This document shows, piece by piece, positions 39,640 through 48,176 of a DNA stretch of 64,000 bases. The stretch is from Afipia sp. GAS231 (GTDB taxonomy: Bacteria; Pseudomonadota; Alphaproteobacteria; Rhizobiales; Xanthobacteraceae), in contig NZ_LT629703.1 of the NCBI RefSeq assembly GCF_900103365.1, forward strand, positions 2,976,001 through 3,040,000, read 5' to 3'. A model generated the notes under the pieces. It worked only from the letters and a program-made list of their open reading frames with translations. It did no database searches and was not told the DNA's origin. The stretch's first letter is position 1. Each line of letters opens with the position of its first letter. The translations under genes were made by a program, and so were the position numbers.

Positions 39640-41796
39640 TTATTCGGCTGCCTGCGGCTGCGTGTCGTTGCGGCGCAGCTTGCGCTGCGCCCAATTGGCT
39701 ACTTCAGCCATCGTGCTCTGCGTCTCCGGCAGGAACGGAAAGATGGTGTAGACGTGGACGGAATCCTCGACCAGCCGCAGCGTCACGTCGACGCCCGCCT
39801 TCTCGGCCCGCTCCGCCAGGCGGGTGGTGTCGCTCAGCAGCACCTCGCCTTGTGAGGCTGTCACAAACAGCGGCGGCAGGCCGGTCAGGTCGCCATAAAG
39901 CGGCGACACCAGCGGATCGGTCGGTTCATGGCCTTGAAAGTAGGACGCGCCCATGAACTTCAAGAGGTCGCGGCTCGCGGCCGGGTCGTCGCCGTTGAAG
40001 GCGCGTACGCTGGGTCCCGACACCGTCAGGTCGGAGAATGGCGCCACAGCAAGAATCGCGGCAGGCAGCGGGTCGCCTGCCGTGCGCAGCGCGAGCACGA
40101 GCGCTACCGCCAGACCGCCACCGGCCGATTCGCCGGAAACGAGTATCGAGCTTGCCGGAATGCCGCGCGCCAGCAGCGCGCGATAGGCGCAGATGGCATC
40201 GTCGATCGCCGCCGGATAGGGATGTTCCGGCGCGAGGCGATACTCGGCCGTATAGCAGACGCCGTTGACCGCAGCGGCCAACCGGCCGGCATATTCCAGC
40301 GATCCCTTCGCCGAACCGATCAGATATCCGCCGCCGTGGAAATGCAGCACGACGTTGCCGCGCGGCGCGCCCTTTACGGCGACGCGCCAGGCCTTGACGT
40401 CGCCGAGCTCGTCCTCGACGGCTTCGACGTTATCCGGCAGCGGAAAGTTCGTGGTCAGGAAGCGGTCATAGGCCTCGCGCAGCCCGTCATGGCCGCGCGC
40501 CACGTCTTCAGGCTGAAACGCATGTTTCCAGAGATCGAAGGCGCGCTGGCCTTCCGGCCGCTGCAGCCGCTTGCCTTCGCGCAGGCCGTTGACGTTGCGG
40601 ACTTCGCCGGGCGGTCCCTCGACCGCTTTGACGACGTCATAATCCCAGGCCAACCCCCAGCTCGATTCGGCCATCGGATCGATGCGCGCCAGACCCTTCC
40701 AGCGGCCGTTGCGGTCGCGCAGGCGGCCGCCATCCGTCTCATGCATCAGCTTGACCACGGCGCGGGCGCCGGCCTGGATCCGGGTCGTGCGCGGCAGCCG
40801 TCGCTGCTCATATTCGAGCAGCGCGCCCGGCACGTCGTCCTGACGGCGCGCCAGCACGCGCGCGAACGTCCAGGCGTCCTCGATGCTCTGCCCGGCACCG
40901 GCGGCAAGAAACGGCACCATCGGGTGCGCGGCGTCGCCGAGCAGTGTGACGCGGCCGGAGGTCCAGCTGTCGATCGGGTCGCGGTAATACATGCCGGTGA
41001 TGAACGTGCTCTTGCACTGTTCGAGCATCGCGCGGGCACGCGGCTCGGCATCGTCGAACGAGCGCAACATCTCCGAGATGTCACCGCTCTCGGTCCAGGA
41101 TTCGCGCTGCACTTCGTGCGCCGGCACCGACGCCAGGATGCTGTAGAGATTCTTCGGCCGCACCCAGTAGGTGATCAGGGTTCGGCCGGGACCGAACCAG
41201 TAATTGCCACGCTCTTCCAGCCCGAGGCCCTCGAGACGTTCGGCCGGGATCAGCGACCGCCACATCAGGATATTGGCGAAATGCTTTTCCTCGTTGCCGC
41301 GCAGATGCTGACGCACGGCCGAATGAATGCCGTCGCACCCCACCAATGCGTCCGCACGCAGGACTTCGTCGGTCTGCAGCCGCACCTCGACGCCGTCCTT
41401 GTCCTGGGAAATCCCGACGCAGCGCGCGCCGAGGCGCTTCGCCTCTGATGGAACCGCATCGAACAGGATCTGGATCAGATCGGCGCGGTGGATATTGTAC
41501 ATCGGCGCGCCATAACGCTCCGCCGCTTCGTCGCCGAGCGGCGCCTGGTACAGCATGCGGCCGGTGCGCAGATCGCGATAATCATAGGACTGCGGCTTGA
41601 CGCCGACGGCGCGCATGGCCTGCTCCAGGCCGAGTTCGCGCAGCACGATGGCCGCATTGCTGGCGAGCTGGATGCCGGCGCCGATCTCGGCCATTACCTC
41701 GGCCTGCTCCAGCACCAGCGCGTCGATGCCTTGATGACGCAGCGCAATCGCAGTAGTTAGACCACCAATACCGCCGCCAGCGACGAGAACACGCAT
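39640..41796 (-). CDS. Fusion of FAD-dependent aromatic-ring monooxygenase and HSL-type esterase
   Basis: A 718-residue two-domain enzyme. Residues about 1-395 are a flavoprotein monooxygenase of the salicylate/3-hydroxybenzoate hydroxylase group: FAD dinucleotide fold VLVAGGGIGGLTTAIAL, the DG motif ALVGCDGIHSAVR, and the FAD ribityl site VTLLGDAAHPMVPF. Residues about 415-718 are an alpha/beta hydrolase of the hormone-sensitive lipase group: oxyanion motif HFHGGGYLIG, nucleophile elbow SGESAGGG, and histidine in EDSVHVYTIF. The frame is continuous, so this is a true fusion rather than two genes. It could hydrolyse an aromatic ester or amide and hydroxylate the released acid. It is divergent from a TetR regulator with a perfect operator between them. 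Confidence 0.9.
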   Translation of the reverse strand: MRVLVAGGGIGGLTTAIALRHQGIDALVLEQAEVMAEIGAGIQLASNAAIVLRELGLEQAMRAVGVKPQSYDYRDLRTGRMLYQAPLGDEAAERYGAPMYNIHRADLIQILFDAVPSEAKRLGARCVGISQDKDGVEVRLQTDEVLRADALVGCDGIHSAVRQHLRGNEEKHFANILMWRSLIPAERLEGLGLEERGNYWFGPGRTLITYWVRPKNLYSILASVPAHEVQRESWTESGDISEMLRSFDDAEPRARAMLEQCKSTFITGMYYRDPIDSWTSGRVTLLGDAAHPMVPFLAAGAGQSIEDAWTFARVLARRQDDVPGALLEYEQRRLPRTTRIQAGARAVVKLMHETDGGRLRDRNGRWKGLARIDPMAESSWGLAWDYDVVKAVEGPPGEVRNVNGLREGKRLQRPEGQRAFDLWKHAFQPEDVARGHDGLREAYDRFLTTNFPLPDNVEAVEDELGDVKAWRVAVKGAPRGNVVLHFHGGGYLIGSAKGSLEYAGRLAAAVNGVCYTAEYRLAPEHPYPAAIDDAICAYRALLARGIPASSILVSGESAGGGLAVALVLALRTAGDPLPAAILAVAPFSDLTVSGPSVRAFNGDDPAASRDLLKFMGASYFQGHEPTDPLVSPLYGDLTGLPPLFVTASQGEVLLSDTTRLAERAEKAGVDVTLRLVEDSVHVYTIFPFLPETQSTMAEVANWAQRKLRRNDTQPQAAE

Positions 41797-41817
41797 GGTT
41801 TTCTCCTGGGATTTTTT

Positions 41818-41837
41818 ATTAAGCGATTTCGCTTAAT
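41818..41837. promoter_or_regulatory. TetR-type operator palindrome
   Basis: ATTAAGCGA-TT-TCGCTTAAT is a perfect 20-bp dyad with 9-bp arms. It lies in the middle of the 61-bp gap between the divergent monooxygenase-esterase and TetR genes, where it would overlap both promoters. TetR-family repressors usually bind such a site next to their own gene. An effector related to the enzyme's aromatic substrate would be expected. Confidence 0.75.
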
Positions 41838-41857
41838 TTAGGATAAGGTCGTCAGCC

Positions 41858-42547
41858 ATGTCAACCAAAATGCGGGCCGCGCCCCGCGCCGCATCGGAAG
41901 AGACCCGGAACCAGATCAAGGCGGCGGCGCAACTGCTGTTCGCCCGCCATGGCGCCGAGGGGGTGACCGTGCAGCAGATCGTTGCCGCGGCCGGGCAGCG
42001 CAACAACGCCGCCCTGCACTATCATTTCGGCTCAAAGGAGGAACTGATCCGGCAGATGGTCGTCGATGGCGCGGCGGTGCTCGACGAACGGCGACAGGGC
42101 ATGCTGCGCGAGATGGAAGCGCGCGGCGGAGCGGCGACGATCCGCGAGGTTCTGTTGATACTGGTAATGCCGGTCATCGAGCTCGGCGACGACGACCGCT
42201 GGCGCGGTTATATCCGTTTCATCTCGAACCTGCAGGCGTCCGACCCCAAGACGCTCCGCGAAGCACTCAACAACCGATGGAATGCCGGCTATGTCGCCTG
42301 CTTCACGCAGTTGAAGCGGATGCTGCCGCTGCCGGCGGCCCTGGTCGATCAACGCCTCTCGCTGCTGTCGATCTACTCCAACGCCATCCTGTCGGCGCGC
42401 GAGGCGGCGCAGGAAGCCCGCAGGGGCAAGAGCCGCCTCTGGGATCAGCGTTTCACGATCGAAAACATTCTCGATACGCTGGAAGCAACGATCAGTTGCC
42501 CGCCCTCCGCGCAGACGCTTGTCATTCTGGCGTCTGACGCGCCTTGA
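41858..42547 (+). CDS. TetR family transcriptional regulator
   Basis: A 229-residue regulator. The N-terminal helix-turn-helix domain (about 15-65) includes AAAQLLFARHGAEGVTVQQI and NAALHYHFGSKEELIRQM. The C-terminal ligand-binding domain is helical (about 80-215). It is divergent from the monooxygenase-esterase fusion and shares the 20-bp palindrome with it, so it probably represses that gene and itself. The C-terminal sequence gives no clue to the effector. Confidence 0.93.
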   Translation: MSTKMRAAPRAASEETRNQIKAAAQLLFARHGAEGVTVQQIVAAAGQRNNAALHYHFGSKEELIRQMVVDGAAVLDERRQGMLREMEARGGAATIREVLLILVMPVIELGDDDRWRGYIRFISNLQASDPKTLREALNNRWNAGYVACFTQLKRMLPLPAALVDQRLSLLSIYSNAILSAREAAQEARRGKSRLWDQRFTIENILDTLEATISCPPSAQTLVILASDAP

Positions 42548-42585
42548 GCGGCGTCATCCGTCCGCCGACAGGCCCCGTCGCACCG

Positions 42586-43842
42586 TTACGCCCACTCCCC
42601 CTTGCGGAACACTGGCACGACGCGGCCGTCGGCATGGATGCCGTCGATGTCGGTCTCGGCCGAGCCGATCATCCAGTCGATATGAATCAGGCTCTTGTTG
42701 CCGCCTTGGGCTGCGATCTGTTCGGGCGTCAGATTGCCGCCGTCGATGAAGCACTTCGAATAGCACTGGCCGAGCGCGATGTGCGAGGCCGCGTTCTCGT
42801 CGAACAGCGTGTTGAAGAACAATAGCCCGCTTTTCGAGATCGGCGACGAATGCGGCACCAGCGCCACTTCGCCGAGGCGCGCGGCGCCCTCGTCGGTGTC
42901 CAGCACCTTCTTCAGCACTTCCTCGCCGCGCGAGGCCCGGGCCTCGACGATGCGGCCTTCTTCGAACCGCACCGCGATGTTGTCGATCAGGGTGCCTTGA
43001 TAAGATAGCGGCTTGGACGAGACGACATGCCCGCTGACGCGCCGGCAATGCGGCGTGGTGAAGACTTCCTCGGTCGGAATATTGGCGTTGCAGGTGATGC
43101 CGTTCTTGGCGGTCGAGGCGCCGCCTTCCCATTCATGGCCGTCGGCAAGGCCGATGGTCAGGTCAGTACCCGGACCGGAATATTTCAGCGCGTGGAAGCG
43201 CTGCCCGTTGAGCCAGTTGGTGCGCTCGCGCAGCACCGCATTGTGCTTCTCCCAGTTCGCCACCGCGCCATCCTGGTCGACGCGCGAGGCGGCGAAGATC
43301 GCATCGGCCAGTTTTGCCACCGCGACGTCTTCCGGCACGTCCGGAAAAACCTGCTTGGCCCAAGCCGGGCTCGGATAGGCGATGATGTTCCAGTTGGTCT
43401 CGAAATTGACGATTTTTTCCAGCGCCGGCTGATAGGCCATCGAGTTGGCCTTGCTGGCGCGCGCGACTTTCGCCGGGTCCTCGCCCGACAGCAGCATCGG
43501 ATTATCGCCGACGATGGCGAGCCGCGCGGTGTTGGCGCCGAACGCCTTCGCCATACCCTCGTAGAGCCAGCCGGCGGCGCGATCGAAACTGTCGTCGCGG
43601 GCGTAGCGATAGCGCGACAGCGTGATCTCTTCGTCCGACAGGAACGGCGTCACGATACCGGCGCCAGCCTTGTAGGCATGTTCGGCGATCCGGCGCACCA
43701 GCGGCAACGCGACCGAAGGCGCGGTCAACAACAGGTCCTGGCCCGGCTGCAGTTGCAGGCCGACCTTGACGGCGACTTCGGCAAGGCGGTCGAGTTTGAC
43801 GGGATCGATCGAGGCGGAGAGATTGCGCTGATGTGCGGTCAT
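42586..43842 (-). CDS. M29 family aminopeptidase
   Basis: A 418-residue cytosolic metallo-aminopeptidase of family M29 (AmpS/AmpT type). I start at ATG 43842 (MTAHQRNLSASIDP) rather than at the upstream start at 43896. All six metal-binding and active-site residues can be placed: Glu259 (IPTEEVFTTP), Glu325 (RLGEVALVP), His354 (ASHIALG), Tyr361 (CYSKC), His387 and Asp389 (LIHIDWMIGS). Their spacing matches known members. The length is usual. It is convergent with the TetR gene and seems an independent unit. Confidence 0.95.
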   Translation of the reverse strand: MTAHQRNLSASIDPVKLDRLAEVAVKVGLQLQPGQDLLLTAPSVALPLVRRIAEHAYKAGAGIVTPFLSDEEITLSRYRYARDDSFDRAAGWLYEGMAKAFGANTARLAIVGDNPMLLSGEDPAKVARASKANSMAYQPALEKIVNFETNWNIIAYPSPAWAKQVFPDVPEDVAVAKLADAIFAASRVDQDGAVANWEKHNAVLRERTNWLNGQRFHALKYSGPGTDLTIGLADGHEWEGGASTAKNGITCNANIPTEEVFTTPHCRRVSGHVVSSKPLSYQGTLIDNIAVRFEEGRIVEARASRGEEVLKKVLDTDEGAARLGEVALVPHSSPISKSGLLFFNTLFDENAASHIALGQCYSKCFIDGGNLTPEQIAAQGGNKSLIHIDWMIGSAETDIDGIHADGRVVPVFRKGEWA

Positions 43843-43918
43843 GTTCTTTGGGCCAAAATGCTGTTGGATATGTTGGCTCCGCAGCCTCCGGCCCAAATCA
43901 CGACGTCAAGTCACGACA

Positions 43919-44653
43919 TCAGGCCAGTGCGAGCGAAGCGCCTGACACCAGCAATAGCACAAGAATGGTCCGGCGAAAGCCGACCTCGTGGATGTTCCGG
44001 AATGCCAGAATGCCGAGTGCGGAACCGGCAAACAGCGCCGGCAGGCTGATCGCGAGATCGATCACCACCTTGGAAGACAGGCCGTGGCGCTCCAGCAGCA
44101 ACACCAGCGCGAATATCTGCATGATGGCGATGAAAGGCTGGACCAGGCCGCGCTGGTCGCCCTTCGGCATGCCGCGCATGTCACACCAGATCGTGGGAAT
44201 GGCGCCCGGCATCGCCGTCAACCCGCCGATCAGTCCGCCGCCAAATCCGACCAGCGCGGTAAGGTGCCGGCTGGCGACACCGTCGGACCGCGTCAATGCC
44301 GGGCGGAACAGCATGTAGCCGGCATATAGAGCGACAACAACGCCGAAGCCCGCCCGGAGAATATAGGTGTCGGCGTTCTGCAGCAGGTGAACGGCGATCG
44401 GAATCCCCAGCGCGCCGCCGACGATCAGCAGCAGACTGCCCTCCCACTGAATATTCCGGCGCAGCGCCCACAGATTGGCGGCCTGCACGCCGATGCTGCA
44501 GGCCATCATCAACGGCACCGCTTCCAGCGGCTGGAAAATCCGAAGCAGGATGGCGCCGGCGACCGCGGAAAACGCAAAACCGGCGAGACCCGAGACGAAG
44601 GCGCCGGCGAACACGGCAACGCTCAGCAGAACATTTGTTGCCAGATCCGGCAT
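43919..44653 (-). CDS. Sulfite exporter TauE/SafE family membrane protein
   Basis: A 244-residue membrane protein with about seven to eight hydrophobic segments and the family start SVAVFAGAFVSGLAGFAFSA. An internal conserved turn, GFGGGLIGGLTAMPG, marks the second repeat. Members move small sulfur or carbon anions; the substrate cannot be fixed from sequence. It lies 76 nt upstream of the aminopeptidase gene on the same strand. A link to the sulfonate operon farther right is possible but nothing here shows it. Confidence 0.88.
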   Translation of the reverse strand: MPDLATNVLLSVAVFAGAFVSGLAGFAFSAVAGAILLRIFQPLEAVPLMMACSIGVQAANLWALRRNIQWEGSLLLIVGGALGIPIAVHLLQNADTYILRAGFGVVVALYAGYMLFRPALTRSDGVASRHLTALVGFGGGLIGGLTAMPGAIPTIWCDMRGMPKGDQRGLVQPFIAIMQIFALVLLLERHGLSSKVVIDLAISLPALFAGSALGILAFRNIHEVGFRRTILVLLLVSGASLALA

Positions 44654-44677
44654 GGGCCTTCACTCCGGTGATGCGGA

Positions 44678-44947
44678 CTAATCGTACGGCAGCGATGGTT
44701 GTGGCGGGCTCGCTTCGGTTACGCACGCAATGGCTTCATCCAGTGCGGCGCCAGCCTGGCCCGCATGCGAACGGTCGAGCATGACGCCGCTGGCGACATG
44801 AAGGACCAAGGCAAGAATGGCCGCGATGACGAGCGGTGTCAGGCCGAGCGAAGTTGCTTCAGGCGTATTGACCCCGGGCAGGGCCGCCTGCGGCATTCCG
44901 GCGGGTCCGATCGTCGACGCGGATGGGGGATTTATTTCCGTTGGCAT
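44678..44947 (-). CDS. Small single-pass membrane protein of unknown function
   Basis: An 89-residue open frame with a proline-rich N-terminus (MPTEINPPSASTIGPAG), one hydrophobic segment (LTPLVIAAILALVLHVASGV, about 36-55) and a soluble tail. AGAAGAG-like purines (AGAAGAG) lie about 9 nt before the ATG. It begins inside the 3' part of the preceding small gene (89-nt overlap in another frame). I do not recognise a family. Confidence 0.45.
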   Translation of the reverse strand: MPTEINPPSASTIGPAGMPQAALPGVNTPEATSLGLTPLVIAAILALVLHVASGVMLDRSHAGQAGAALDEAIACVTEASPPQPSLPYD

Positions 44948-45146
44948 TTCGACAGTTCTCTTCTGTTTGCTGGGAGTCGGGCACGATGCTGGGCGCGGAA
45001 GCCCGGGAATGCCGTTCGATCAAATGGTCGTAGCGGCGAAGCACACGCTGTGCTTCACGGCGTCGCGACGCGTGAAGCGCTTCGAGGATACGGACGAAAA
45101 TATTCTTGCGCTTCACCCGCTGAGATGCACCTTCAATATTGCGCAT
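44859..45146 (-). CDS. Small basic protein of the kind common in rhizobia (function unknown)
   Basis: A 95-residue frame with GAGGGA about 9 nt before ATG 45146. The N-terminal half is strongly basic and helical (KRKNIFVRILEALHASRRRE, then AQRVLRRYDHLIERHS), resembling short rhizobial proteins I have seen repeatedly annotated as hypothetical. The C-terminal 30 residues overlap the next gene and look less protein-like, so a frameshift or a recently lost stop codon is possible. Function unknown. Confidence 0.55.
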   Translation of the reverse strand: MRNIEGASQRVKRKNIFVRILEALHASRRREAQRVLRRYDHLIERHSRASAPSIVPDSQQTEENCRNANGNKSPIRVDDRTRRNAAGGPARGQYA

Positions 45147-45363
45147 CGCTGATGATCCCTCGTGTTGGTGGATTCGAGTTTTCGCGAAGGCAACATGTCA
45201 GCGATCGCGCATGACGCCTGTGATATCTTTCACAGACTTCGCGCGACGCTAGCACACATGGATGTGAGTGGCCTTGAGGGGTTCTTGAGAAGTCCTTGAG
45301 ATGCATCGAAACGCATCACGTCGCTCGTTGAAGAGGCGCCACTTCGCCGTAATTTGATGCAGG

Positions 45364-46725
45364 CTAGCGCTTCGATGCGGCGAGAACGCGATCGACCATT
45401 TCAGGCGCAAGGCCGAGATAATTCTTCGGCGAGGTCAGGCGATCGATCGTCGCGCGATCGATGCGTTCGGAAACCCTGGGGTCGGCCGACAACGCGTCCG
45501 CCAGCGTCATGCCCTTGTCATTGGCAACACGACAGGCGTCATAGACGACGTCATGCGCCTCCTGGCGGCCGATGTCGGGCGCCAATCCCATCATCACAGC
45601 CTCAGCCACAATCAAGCCGCGGCTGATGTCGAGATTGTCGGCCATCTTCTTCTCATCCACGATCAGCCCGCCGAGCGCGAACTTCGCCTGATGCAGGCTG
45701 CCGGCGGTCAGCACGAAACTTTCCGGGATCGCCATCCATTCGGCATGCCAGGGACCGGTGGCGCGCTCGAAGTCCTGCACCATCGCATCCAGCATCAGGC
45801 CGGCGTGCTGGCGCACGCCCTTGGCCGCCGCCAGCATCAGCTCCGAGGAAATCGGATTACGCTTCTGCGGCATGGTCGAAGACGCGCCGCGGCCTTTGAC
45901 GAACGGTTCGTAGACCTCGCCGAACTCGGTCGACGCCATCATCATGATGTCGAGCGCGATCTTGCCGAGCGAGCCGGTGACGAGGCCGAAGAAATTCATC
46001 ACCTCCGCCAGCCCGTCGCGCGCGACATGCCAGGTGGAAACCGGCACGCCGAGGCCGAGCTCCTCGCACAGCGCGTGTTGTACCTCGAAGCCTTTATTGC
46101 CGAGCGAGGCCAGCGTGCCGGCGGCGCCGGCGAACTGGCCGACCAGCACGCGCGGCTTCAACTGCGCCAGACGCTCGGCGTGGCGATCGAACATCGCCAG
46201 ATAGATCGCGGTCTTGTAGCCGAACGTCACCGGCAGCGCCTGCTGCAGATGGGTGCGGCCCGCCATCGGCGTGTCGCGATAGCGCTTCGAAAGACCGGCG
46301 AGGATGCCGCGCAATTCGGTGATATCATTCGCGATGATTTCCAATCCAGCGCGGACCTGCAGCACCACGGCGGTGTCCATGATGTCCTGCGTGGTCGCGC
46401 CCCAATGCACGTAGCGCCCGGCGTCGCCGCACTGTTTCACCATCTGGTGCACCAGCGGCAGGATCGGATAGCCGACGATATCGGTCTCGCGGCGCAGCAG
46501 GTCGAAATCGAGCGCCGAAACATCCGTCCGCTTGGCAATCTCAACGGCGGCCTCCGCCGGAATCACCCCGCAACGTGCCTCGGCCTTTGCCAGTGCGACT
46601 TCGACCTCGGCATAGCGCGAGATCAGGCTGAAGTCGGAGAACACCTCGCGCATCGCCGGCGTGCCGAAGGCGTCGCGGAACAGGATGGAATCGAGGACGG
46701 TGGTCGAAGTCGGAAAGGCGGGCAT
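45364..46725 (-). CDS. Fumarase/aspartase-superfamily lyase (adenylosuccinate lyase/PcaB-like)
   Basis: A 453-residue homotetrameric lyase of the superfamily that includes adenylosuccinate lyase, 3-carboxymuconate cycloisomerase and fumarase. The signature loop is GRGASSTMPQKRNPISSE, near residues 280-297. The other conserved regions are VHWGATTQDIMDT and GRTHLQQALPVTFG. Length and motif spacing fit the PurB/PcaB branch. The absence of other purine or protocatechuate genes nearby, and the SDR partner 96 nt upstream, argue for a catabolic lyase of unknown substrate rather than the housekeeping PurB. Confidence 0.88.
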   Translation of the reverse strand: MPAFPTSTTVLDSILFRDAFGTPAMREVFSDFSLISRYAEVEVALAKAEARCGVIPAEAAVEIAKRTDVSALDFDLLRRETDIVGYPILPLVHQMVKQCGDAGRYVHWGATTQDIMDTAVVLQVRAGLEIIANDITELRGILAGLSKRYRDTPMAGRTHLQQALPVTFGYKTAIYLAMFDRHAERLAQLKPRVLVGQFAGAAGTLASLGNKGFEVQHALCEELGLGVPVSTWHVARDGLAEVMNFFGLVTGSLGKIALDIMMMASTEFGEVYEPFVKGRGASSTMPQKRNPISSELMLAAAKGVRQHAGLMLDAMVQDFERATGPWHAEWMAIPESFVLTAGSLHQAKFALGGLIVDEKKMADNLDISRGLIVAEAVMMGLAPDIGRQEAHDVVYDACRVANDKGMTLADALSADPRVSERIDRATIDRLTSPKNYLGLAPEMVDRVLAASKR

Positions 46726-46821
46726 GGCGAATTCCTGACGGCAAATTCCGGCGAGCGCCGGAATAATGTCATGCCATAATCGCTTCGTATTGGGAAAGCC
46801 GCGTTTTTCCAGGGCTCTGCT

Positions 46822-47532
46822 TCACCAGTTCTCTTGCGACGTCCGCACGTCGAGCTCGAACGACCAGGCCCGGCGCGGCTGCTGGTGCAGGAACACGAAA
46901 CCATCGACGATCCCGGCGATACTGATCAGGCGCTCCTCGCGGTTGGCGGCATCGGGGAAGCGCTTCATGATTTTCTCGCCGCCGATCGGACCATCCACCA
47001 CGACGTGGCCGACGTGGATGCCGTCGGCGGCATATTCCTTTGCCATCGCCTGCGCCAGGGTGCGCAGCCCGGCCTTCGACGAATTGAAGGCGCCGTAGCC
47101 GGAACGCCCGCGCAGCGAGGCGCTCGCCCCGGTGAACAACAGCGAGCCCTTGCCCTTTGGCACCATGCGGCGGACGGCTTCGCGCCCGAACAGGAAGCCG
47201 CCGAAACAGACCACGCGCCAGCTCTGCTCGAAATAGGCCGCATCCATGTCGATGATCTTGCCCGGCGTATTGTTGCCGGCGTTGTAGATCGCAAGCTCGA
47301 GATCGGCGCCCGCCTTGTCGAACAGCGCGACGATATCGGCCTCACTGGTCGCATCTGCGACAACGGCCGCGGCGCGCCCGCCGGCCGCGGCAATATCGGC
47401 GACGACCGCATCCAGCGCCGGCTTGGTGCGGCCGGCCACCAGCACATTCAGGCCTTCGGCCGCGAACCGCTTGCAAAGCTGTGCACCGAGGCCCTGATCG
47501 GGGCCGACGCCGATGATGATTGCCGTTCCCAT
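46822..47532 (-). CDS. Short-chain dehydrogenase/reductase-fold protein lacking the catalytic Tyr
   Basis: A 236-residue Rossmann-fold SDR protein. The nucleotide-binding turn is IIIGVGPDQGLGAQL, a variant of the classical TGxxxGxG. NAG is present (LAIYNAGNNTP), as is the active-site serine region (LLFTGASASLRGRSG). At the YxxxK position the sequence is AFNSSKAGLR, so Phe stands for the catalytic Tyr (codon TTC) while Lys is kept. Either it uses another acid/base or it no longer reduces carbonyls. It lies upstream of the lyase gene on the same strand (96-nt gap). The C-terminus is short compared with most SDRs. Confidence 0.87.
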   Translation of the reverse strand: MGTAIIIGVGPDQGLGAQLCKRFAAEGLNVLVAGRTKPALDAVVADIAAAGGRAAAVVADATSEADIVALFDKAGADLELAIYNAGNNTPGKIIDMDAAYFEQSWRVVCFGGFLFGREAVRRMVPKGKGSLLFTGASASLRGRSGYGAFNSSKAGLRTLAQAMAKEYAADGIHVGHVVVDGPIGGEKIMKRFPDAANREERLISIAGIVDGFVFLHQQPRRAWSFELDVRTSQENW

Positions 47533-47714
47533 GCCTGGCGCTCCCGTACCGTTCGATGTCTTGATGTTTTAATATATGACAACCATCATTGTAATCGCGC
47601 AGAAGCGAGTCAATCCCTCCATAACCCGTCTTTCAAACGATTGCGTGATGATATCCGGAAGCACATATCGTATCGTGCGGCCGCGAGCCTCAACCAGTGG
47701 AGCAGACGACGACC

Positions 47715-48062
47715 ATGTCCGGCGAACCAACGGTCCTTCTTTTCTCTTACGGAACGCTGCAGCAGGATGAGGTTCAGATTTCCTCGTTTGGCCGTCTGTT
47801 GGAAGGACGAGAAGACGCGATGCCGGGCTATCGGCAATCCCTGATCGAAGTCACCGATCCGGACGTGATCCGGACCAGCGGCAAACGATTTCATCCGATC
47901 GTCGAAGCCAGCGACAATCCCGGCGACGAAGTCAAAGGCAAGGTTTTCCTGATTACCGAGGCCGAATTGAAGGCCGCCGACGAATATGAAGTCGCCGATT
48001 ACAAGCGCATCCAGGTTCGGCTCCGGTCCGGAAATACCGCCTGGGTATACGTTCGCGCCTGA
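47715..48062 (+). CDS. Gamma-glutamylcyclotransferase (AIG2)-like protein
   Basis: A 115-residue protein with the GGCT/AIG2 fold. The substrate-loop motif is LLFSYGTLQQDEVQ, equivalent to the YGTL motif of the family, and a conserved acidic segment follows (EAELKAADEYEV; the Glu in the late DEYE segment is the likely general acid/base). I start at ATG 47715; a GTG at 47697 would add six residues. Members act on gamma-glutamyl compounds or are of unknown activity. Monocistronic, with a palindromic repeat just after the stop. Confidence 0.88.
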   Translation: MSGEPTVLLFSYGTLQQDEVQISSFGRLLEGREDAMPGYRQSLIEVTDPDVIRTSGKRFHPIVEASDNPGDEVKGKVFLITEAELKAADEYEVADYKRIQVRLRSGNTAWVYVRA

Positions 48063-48063
48063 T

Positions 48064-48154
48064 CGTCATGCCCGGCCTCGTGCCGGGCGTCCACGTCTTC
48101 CTCCACTCGAACAAGAAAAGACGTGAATGGCCGGGACAAGCCCGGCCATGACGA
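48064..48154. repeat. Palindromic intergenic repeat (CGTCATGCCCGG...CCGGCCATGACG type)
   Basis: Outer arms CGTCATGCCCGGC and GCCCGGCCATGACG, with nested inverted segments (GGCCTCGTGCC, CACGTCTTC and AAGACGTG). Third member in this window of the GTCAT...ATGAC repeat class. It lies between the convergent GGCT-like and DUF1330 genes. Confidence 0.85.
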
Positions 48155-48176
48155 AAGAGATAGAGACGAACAGCGC

